A DNA stretch of 18,812 nucleotides from UBA5314 sp039679855 (GTDB lineage: Bacteria > Bacillota > Syntrophomonadia > Syntrophomonadales > Syntrophomonadaceae): NCBI GenBank assembly GCA_039679855.1, contig JBDKUE010000214.1, forward strand, positions 1 through 18,812, given 5' to 3'. A model generated the notes under the pieces. It saw only the letters and a program-made list of their open reading frames with translations. It searched no databases and had not been told where the DNA came from. Below are positions 14,953 to 18,812 of the stretch, in pieces. Numbering within the stretch: the first letter of the stretch is position 1; every line of letters starts with the position of its first letter. A program made the position numbers and the translations under genes.

Positions 14953-15190
14953 GATGATGCAGTTCCTCTCTACTGTTCATCTCTTTCCCATTGGTGCCCA
15001 TATCAAATCCTTCTTCCATCAAACGTAGACTTTCATCCCTAGCCTGGATATAGTTGTCCTTTCCCGCAACTAATTCTTGTATTATTACACTCAGAAAAGC
15101 AGACAAAGACATATTGCGGTCAACAGCCATATGTCTGGCTTTTCGCAGGATATCCTCGGGAAGTGAAAGGGTTACGTTCTGGCGTTTCAT
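14945..15190 (-). CDS. Ribbon-helix-helix antitoxin (VapB-type)
   Basis: This 81-aa protein begins KRQNVTLSLPEDILRKARHMA, an N-terminal beta strand and helix of the ribbon-helix-helix fold, then DRNMSLSAFLSVIIQELV. The charged C-terminal part (about 45-81) should wrap the PIN toxin. The ATG follows GTGAGG 8 nt upstream. As the first gene of the pair it should bind its own promoter; ATGTGAT is directly repeated (8 bp apart) between the -10 and the start and is a possible operator. Confidence 0.9.
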   Translation of the reverse strand: MKRQNVTLSLPEDILRKARHMAVDRNMSLSAFLSVIIQELVAGKDNYIQARDESLRLMEEGFDMGTNGKEMNSREELHHRG

Positions 15191-15232
15191 CGTTCAGCCT
15201 CACTTTATCACATAATCACATTTACACGATTA

Positions 15233-15241
15233 ATTATACCA
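15233..15241 (-). promoter_or_regulatory. Extended -10 promoter of the toxin-antitoxin operon
   Basis: On the minus strand TGGTATAAT gives an exact TATAAT with the upstream TG of an extended -10. It is about 45 bp before the antitoxin ATG. The -35 position is poor, as is common for extended -10 promoters. Confidence 0.6.
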
Positions 15242-15426
15242 TATTTTTGAAATAACCATAATTCCAATATTAAGAAGACGGGTACGGTGTTGCCAGTATA
15301 CCGAAATATATTGCTTTGGAGCACAGGATATTAACACCTCGCTAAGGATTTTTAATATCATGACGAAGAGAAATAGGAGGAAAATACCAGTCGGATATTG
15401 AATAGGTATTGCGGGAGGGCCGAAAC

Positions 15427-15690
15427 ATGCGCAGTGCAGTATTTGAGATCAGCTTGTTAATAGCCGCTTTCATTGTGGGATGGCTATTTTTCGAATGGAA
15501 TAGCTTATTTTACATCGCCCTTGGTCTTATCGCGTTTTATGCTATTGTAATCGTCATATATATTGTGGGCAAGCGTTCATCCATGTCGTGGTCTGACATA
15601 CTCCTGGGAGTAGTCGCCCTGGCCGCCTGGTTGGTAATTGCCGGAGCATTAATGCAGAAAAAGGGGATGCACCTGTTCGGGCTGTTTTAA
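15427..15690 (+). CDS. Small three-helix membrane protein
   Basis: This 87-aa protein starts at ATG 15427 with GGGAGGG 7 nt upstream. Three hydrophobic segments are clear: about 6-22 (ISLLIAAFIVGWLFF), 27-46 (LFYIALGLIAFYAIVIVIYI) and 57-75 (ILLGVVALAAWLVIAGAL), separated by short polar loops (GKRSSMSWSD). No family is recognised. It is followed by a strong terminator and stands alone on its strand, so it is probably a single-gene unit. It could be an immunity-type or stress membrane protein given the nearby leader peptides, but nothing in the sequence proves that. Confidence 0.75.
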   Translation: MRSAVFEISLLIAAFIVGWLFFEWNSLFYIALGLIAFYAIVIVIYIVGKRSSMSWSDILLGVVALAAWLVIAGALMQKKGMHLFGLF

Positions 15691-15742
15691 AAAATACTTA
15701 GATAAGCCTTGCAAATTCGGTTTATTTAAGGGCGGAAAGCAA

Positions 15743-15774
15743 TGACCCGGGCCAGCAAAATTTGGCCCGGGTCA
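15743..15774. terminator. Strong rho-independent terminator
   Basis: TGACCCGGGCCA and TGGCCCGGGTCA form a perfect 12-bp GC-rich stem with an 8-nt loop, 52 bp after the small membrane gene, followed by CTTTATATCCTTTTT. It may also stop transcription from the leader-peptide gene ending at 15881 on the other strand. Confidence 0.85.
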
Positions 15775-15842
15775 CTTTATATCCTTTTTGGGTGCATCAA
15801 CCCGATAGATAATTGGGTGTTTAGCTAAAAAGAACTTTTAAG

Positions 15843-15923
15843 TCCGATTTTGAAGTGCATGAAATGCTTTCCCTCGGCAATTATGCAAAATAACCGTCAA
15901 TACAACGACTGGTACGAAACCAC
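15843..15923 (-). repeat. Repeat copy A: 3' end of the leader-peptide gene and its downstream region
   Basis: This 81-bp stretch is repeated at 17445-17526 in the same orientation. The 39 bp at 15885-15923 match at 35 positions; the remaining part is more diverged with one indel. In both copies the minus strand encodes F-x-TSR-x-IDG-x-FA followed by TAA. Confidence 0.8.
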
Positions 15924-16105
15924 AGGCAAAAAGAACAATCACCTGTATTGGCATAAGCATATCTGCACCTTGTTCTGCTGCCGTCCGCATTGGTGTACCC
16001 GGCCGATTCGAAACGGTCAGTTTTAGGAATATCAAAAGGAATACCGCCACCAACAGCCTGTTTCAATTCTTCATCCGGTATCTTCTTCCTGTCTTCTTTG
16101 GTCAT
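15881..16105 (-). CDS. Double-glycine-leader peptide precursor, Cys-containing core
   Basis: This 74-aa product starts at an ATG preceded by AGAAGGTG about 8 nt upstream. The N-terminal leader KKIPDEELKQAVGGG (7-21) has the pattern of double-glycine leaders of peptides exported by peptidase-containing ABC transporters. The remaining 53 residues have four cysteines (C47, C57, C60, C68) and end WFRTSRCIDGYFA. It may be a bacteriocin-like or modified peptide; no modifying enzyme, immunity gene or transporter is in the window. An overlapping frame (15838-16053) encodes a hydrophobic stretch but lacks its own ribosome site. The leader gene starts 69 bp after the preA stop with no terminator between, so it may share that transcript. 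Confidence 0.7.
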   Translation of the reverse strand: MTKEDRKKIPDEELKQAVGGGIPFDIPKTDRFESAGYTNADGSRTRCRYAYANTGDCSFCLWFRTSRCIDGYFA

Positions 16106-16174
16106 AGTAATACACCTTCTTTAATATTAATAAATGGACTAATTTTAAAGCGCACCCATAACCACTTATCGCTA

Positions 16175-17374
16175 TCATGATTTAGTTTCCGCCTTCAGAG
16201 AGCGGCACAAGTTTATGCAGAGGGTGCATCCATCGCAGGCCTCATCATCTCTAATAAGCTTGGAATCATTGATTAGCAAGGCACTTCCACCGGCATCACG
16301 ACAGGCAATAACACAGCGTCCGCAGGCGTTGCAAGTCTGATCATCAACTTTCGGCATTACCTGAAAGTTTCTGTCCAGAGACTCATGATCGATCAGTTTA
16401 GGCAAAGAACGTCCTCTCAGACTGTTCACGTCAGGAAATCCTTTGTTCTTAAGGTACCTGGCCAAGCCTTCGGTCAGGCCTTTGATAATCCCATAACCTT
16501 TCAGCATTACTTCAGTGCATATCTGTACATGGTTGGCTCCCACCAGCATATACTCAACCGCTTCTTTCCAGCTGCTGATGCCACCCATGCCCGAGATGGG
16601 TAATGGGGAAGCCTGCGCTATTTGGGCCACACAGCGCAGCCCGATAGGTTTTACAGCCGGTCCTGACAGTCCGCCAAAAGTAGAAAACCCATTTACCGAC
16701 GGCAGGGGTTCAAATGTGTCGATATCTATTCCCGTAAGACACTGTACAGTGTTAATGGCTGCCAGACCGTCGGCTCCTCCTTTTTCGGCAGCCAAAGCCA
16801 ACTTCCCAATATCCGTAACATTCGGTGTAAGCTTGACAATGACCGGTATGGACACCACGTTTTTGACCCAGGAAGTAATAAGCCGGGTTAGTTCCTCATC
16901 CTGACCGATGGCAGAACCGAGGCCTTTTTCCGGCATTCCGTGCGGGCACGAGAAATTAAGCTCCAGGGCGTCGGCTCCGGCTTTCTGGAGGGAAACCGCC
17001 ATATTCTGCCATTGTTCCTTGCGTACTTCAGCCATCAGGCTGGCTATCAATACGTTTTGAGGGAAGCTTCGCTTTATATCCTGAATTTCATCCAGCCATA
17101 TAGATATGGATTTACGACTGATTAACTCAATATTCTCCAGTCCTAAAACCGTACCCTTATGGTTCCTCATAGCGTTTAGACGCGGGGAAACATCAGTAAT
17201 CACCATATCATCAGGAGGGATGGTTTTAGTAACCGCACCGCCCCACCCCAGTGCAAAGGCACGTTTTATCCTGGCGGCATCAGCGGTTGGCGGAGCCGAG
17301 GCCAGTAAAAATGGATTGGGAAGCCTCATTCCACAGAACTCCGTGGTCAAATCAACATGGCCTTGATTTTTCAT
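16175..17374 (-). CDS. preA: NAD-dependent dihydropyrimidine dehydrogenase subunit PreA
   Basis: This 399-aa protein is a dihydroorotate dehydrogenase-like FMN barrel (about 8-320) with a C-terminal ferredoxin domain. Key residues are C143 in ELNFSCPHGM (the active-site Cys in the dihydropyrimidine dehydrogenase family), KLTPNVTD (181-188), SGMGGISSW (261-269), and two 4Fe-4S clusters: C348/C351/C354/C358 and C380/C383/C386/C390. It catalyses reduction of uracil or thymine to the dihydro form, or the reverse, with a PreT partner that carries FAD and NAD(P); no PreT is seen in this window. The ATG has AAAGGAT about 10 nt upstream. The leader-peptide gene follows, and a decayed copy of that gene's tail lies upstream. 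Confidence 0.93.
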   Translation of the reverse strand: MKNQGHVDLTTEFCGMRLPNPFLLASAPPTADAARIKRAFALGWGGAVTKTIPPDDMVITDVSPRLNAMRNHKGTVLGLENIELISRKSISIWLDEIQDIKRSFPQNVLIASLMAEVRKEQWQNMAVSLQKAGADALELNFSCPHGMPEKGLGSAIGQDEELTRLITSWVKNVVSIPVIVKLTPNVTDIGKLALAAEKGGADGLAAINTVQCLTGIDIDTFEPLPSVNGFSTFGGLSGPAVKPIGLRCVAQIAQASPLPISGMGGISSWKEAVEYMLVGANHVQICTEVMLKGYGIIKGLTEGLARYLKNKGFPDVNSLRGRSLPKLIDHESLDRNFQVMPKVDDQTCNACGRCVIACRDAGGSALLINDSKLIRDDEACDGCTLCINLCRSLKAETKS

Positions 17375-17444
17375 ACCCTAAGTATCCTTTCCTGGATATT
17401 AATCAGATAGGTTCATTGTTTATGAGCTAAGATAAAACTTCAAT

Positions 17445-17526
17445 TCCGATTTTTTTGATGCGTATGCAGACTTTCCTTATAAATTAGGCAAAATGACCAT
17501 CAATACCACGACTGGTACCAAACCAC
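17445..17526 (-). pseudogene. Repeat copy B: remnant of the leader-peptide gene's 3' end
   Basis: This 82-bp stretch aligns with 15843-15923. On the minus strand it reads FGTSRGIDGHFA then TAA, against FRTSRCIDGYFA in the intact gene. Upstream of the match the frame has stops and no leader is found, so only the tail survives. It lies just before preA, with the intact gene just after preA, in the same orientation. Confidence 0.7.
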
Positions 17527-17689
17527 GTGGGTTATGACTACATGTTAAATATCGTAATTAAAGCCAAAATACTATACAAAGGCGACGGTCCATGGTATCG
17601 AATCTTCTCAACGGATTCGGGAATATGGATTTTTGCGGGGAAATTATATAATAGGTATAATGCACTTTAATATGGAGGGGCGAATCGTT
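17527..17689 (+). promoter_or_regulatory. Leader region of the glycerol dehydrogenase gene
   Basis: A TATAAT at 17656-17661 has TTGCGG at 17634-17639, 16 bp upstream, as a possible sigma-A promoter. A small inverted repeat (CGAATC and GATTCG, about 17598-17618) sits just upstream and could be an operator or hairpin. Transcription would start just before the Shine-Dalgarno site GGAGGGG at 17674-17680, giving a short leader. Confidence 0.45.
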
Positions 17690-18796
17690 GTGAATCTAAA
17701 TGAAATGCAAATTATGGTTTTTCCGGGTAAATACATACAAGGAAATGGCGCCATCAACCTTCTTCCTGATGTGATGGAAAGGTACGGTGATAGGGCCTTT
17801 CTGGTTGCCACCAAATCCATGTTGGGTACGGTTCAAAACTTGATGCCTGACCGTGGAAGGATCGAAAGGTTCGGGGGTGAATGCAGCGAAAAGGAAATTG
17901 GTCGTATCAAGGCTCTCGTAAAGGATTATGATGCTACCGTACTGGCAGCCATTGGAGGCGGCAAGGTTATTGACTGTTGTAAAATCGTGGCAGACCGGCT
18001 AAACCTTCCAGTAATCATTGTACCTACCATCGCGTCTACCGATGCGCCATGCTCTGGCTGCGCGGTTGTGTATTCAGACCAGGGTTTATATGAGTATGTG
18101 TATTACCAGAAGCACAACCCGGATGTGGTCCTTATTGACACCAACATCATATCCAAGGCACCCGTACGCTACCTCATTTCTGGCATGGGCGATGCTTTGG
18201 CCACTTTCTTTGAAGCTAATTCCTGCCAGCGTAGTGGTTCTTTAAACGAATGTGGAGGTTTACGTACCCTTACGGCTATGTCCATGGCCCGTTTATGTAT
18301 GGATACAATTCTAAAATACGGACGCCAGGCGGTGAATGATTCTAAACAGGGCATAGTCTCGGATGCAGTTGAAGCTATCATTGAAGCCAATACGTTACTG
18401 TCCGGTATCGGATTTGAGAGTGGTGGTCTTGCCGCAGCCCATTCCATCCACAATGGACTTACCAAGATACCCGGAACGCACACCTTGTATCATGGTGAAA
18501 AGGTAGCTTTCGGTGTGTTGACGGGATTACACATGATCGATGAATTAGGCCTTATAGATGAAATCTATGATTTCTTCATTGATGTAGGTCTGCCAGTATG
18601 CTTCGAAGATCTCGGCATTACAAATATCACCGAAAAAGAGCTGGTTATTGTAGCTGAAAGCTGCTGCTCAGAAGGCGACATTATGTATCATGAGCCTTTT
18701 CAAATCAAGGTGGATACGCTTGTTAACGCTATGAAGAAGACCGACACCATAGGCAAAGAGAAGAAATCATTACGGGCCAGTATGGTGCTGAAATAA
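17690..18796 (+). CDS. gldA: Glycerol dehydrogenase (iron-type alcohol dehydrogenase family)
   Basis: The GTG at 17690 is chosen because GGAGGGG lies 9 nt upstream and it gives 368 aa, the usual length; an in-frame ATG at 17633 would overlap the promoter. The N-terminal Rossmann part carries GGGKVIDCCK (89-98), the NAD-binding GGGxxxD signature, and PTIASTDAPCSG. The metal ligands are D168 in GMGDALATFFEA, H251 in AAAHSIHNGL and H268 in TLYHGEKVAFG. The enzyme oxidises glycerol to dihydroxyacetone with NAD in the cytoplasm, in the DhaD/GldA pathway; no dihydroxyacetone kinase is in view. It is alone on its strand and ends 16 bp before the window edge. Confidence 0.93.
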   Translation: MNLNEMQIMVFPGKYIQGNGAINLLPDVMERYGDRAFLVATKSMLGTVQNLMPDRGRIERFGGECSEKEIGRIKALVKDYDATVLAAIGGGKVIDCCKIVADRLNLPVIIVPTIASTDAPCSGCAVVYSDQGLYEYVYYQKHNPDVVLIDTNIISKAPVRYLISGMGDALATFFEANSCQRSGSLNECGGLRTLTAMSMARLCMDTILKYGRQAVNDSKQGIVSDAVEAIIEANTLLSGIGFESGGLAAAHSIHNGLTKIPGTHTLYHGEKVAFGVLTGLHMIDELGLIDEIYDFFIDVGLPVCFEDLGITNITEKELVIVAESCCSEGDIMYHEPFQIKVDTLVNAMKKTDTIGKEKKSLRASMVLK

Positions 18797-18812
18797 GTTT
18801 AAACCTTTGTTT

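Noticed and set aside
15838..16053. Hydrophobic 71-codon frame overlapping the second leader-peptide gene
   Set aside because: It has no ribosome site of its own. The leader frame has a good site and a recognisable leader, and the stop codon of that frame is kept in the repeat copy. Substitutions between the copies do not decide the frame by themselves.

Overview
The window looks like the chromosome of an anaerobic, low-to-mid GC member of the Bacillota (Clostridia or a relative). Nearly every gene has a strong Shine-Dalgarno site. TTG and GTG starts are used. The gene content fits: a molybdenum hydroxylase of the xanthine dehydrogenase type, PreA, glycerol dehydrogenase, a PadR regulator with a HAAS-FtsW membrane protein, and small double-glycine-leader proteins. 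I cannot name the species. No rRNA, tRNA, CRISPR array, intact insertion sequence or origin was seen.

Left part (1-5534, all minus strand). The order of transcription is: a 432-aa protein with an anti-sigma-like HATPase domain fused to a GNAT-type core; a HisC-like PLP aminotransferase 2 bp downstream; two tandem paralogous GNAT proteins; and the start of a xanthine dehydrogenase family molybdenum subunit cut by the window edge. The fusion protein and both GNAT proteins appear to share the same two-domain core. This tight cassette is the best candidate for an uncharacterised system in the window.

Middle part (5690-13130). An SGNH/GDSL hydrolase pseudogene, with a frameshift at a T run and an in-frame TAG, converges on a different, intact SGNH hydrolase. 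A DUF3089-like lipoprotein with an alpha/beta-hydrolase nucleophile motif follows. Next is a PadR/HAAS-FtsW operon whose promoter region carries two related 21-bp operators. A secreted protein made of 73-residue tandem repeats (YckD/DUF2680-like) is read the other way and ends in a hairpin. An SDR protein that lacks the usual catalytic Tyr and Lys is probably co-transcribed with an alpha/beta hydrolase.

Right part (13130-18812). A gene-poor stretch of about 700 bp leads into an accessory zone. It holds a small Rv0078B-antitoxin-like protein, a TTG-started protein with a double-glycine leader fused to a LysM domain, a RHH/PIN (VapBC-type) toxin-antitoxin pair, a small three-helix membrane protein with a strong terminator, and a second double-glycine-leader protein. 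The last lies directly downstream of preA, a dihydropyrimidine dehydrogenase subunit. A decayed copy of the 3' end of this leader-peptide gene sits on the far side of preA. Glycerol dehydrogenase (GTG start) closes the window on the plus strand.

Functional links are strongest for the 954-5534 cassette, the padR-ftsW pair and the toxin-antitoxin pair. The xanthine dehydrogenase and PreA genes both suggest nucleobase breakdown, but they are 15 kb apart and may be unrelated.
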